Shown piece by piece: positions 5,229 to 5,242 of a DNA stretch of 5,242 nucleotides. The notes beneath the pieces are model-generated. The model made no database searches. It was not told the DNA's origin and was given only the letters and a program-made list of their open reading frames with translations. The first letter of the stretch is position 1, and every line of letters begins with the position of its first letter. Both the position numbers and the translations under genes were made by a program. Origin of the DNA: CAYVBE01 sp964448935 (GTDB lineage: Bacteria; Planctomycetota; Brocadiia; SM23-32); the NCBI GenBank assembly GCA_964448935.1, contig CAYVBE010000245.1, forward strand, positions 1-5,242, in the 5' to 3' direction.

Positions 5229-5242
5229 CCCCCCCTCCGGCC

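Overview
The window is bacterial chromosomal DNA, strongly GC-rich, with tightly packed genes and good Shine-Dalgarno sites (AAAGGAG, AGGAGG, GGGGAG). The sequence does not fix the phylum. No rRNA, tRNA, CRISPR array, transposase or integrase is visible. Two housekeeping DNA-repair genes, uvrC (positions 1-1742, minus, cut by the left edge) and dinB (3810-5033, minus), flank a small phage-like module.

The module has two divergent halves. On the plus strand is a LexA/CI-type repressor (3099-3818) with an XRE helix-turn-helix, an Ala-Gly cleavage region and an intact Ser-Lys peptidase dyad. On the minus strand are three tightly spaced genes: a Mu Gam-like DNA-end-binding protein (2369-2908), a CxxC...CxxC zinc-finger protein (2064-2369, overlapping gam by one base), and a small excisionase/MerR-like helix-turn-helix protein (1820-2044, 19 bases further on). 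uvrC follows on the same strand after 77 bases, so read-through from the gam promoter into uvrC is possible, although a weak uvrC promoter can also be proposed.

The 190-base gap between gam and the repressor is AT-rich and looks like a genetic switch. It holds two divergent promoters (TTGCTA-17-TATAAT for the repressor, TTGCAT-17-TACAAT for gam). A perfect 8-base inverted repeat, GCAAGCAA/TTGCTTGC, places one arm on each -35 box. A smaller palindrome lies between the arms, and a 10-base palindrome lies at the predicted gam start site. dinB has its own promoter (TTGACA-17-TACAAG) with a perfect 6-base inverted repeat at the predicted start site. Its 3' end overlaps the repressor's 3' end by 9 bases in convergent orientation.

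The most interesting reading is a DNA-damage-responsive cassette. A RecA-cleavable repressor would hold off a Ku-like end-binding protein and two small companions, and the cassette sits between nucleotide excision repair (UvrC) and translesion synthesis (Pol IV). The plainer alternative is the remnant of a Mu-like prophage early region. The gene identities are well supported; the regulatory circuit is inference. The right edge (5169-5228) carries a short degenerate repeat tract upstream of dinB.
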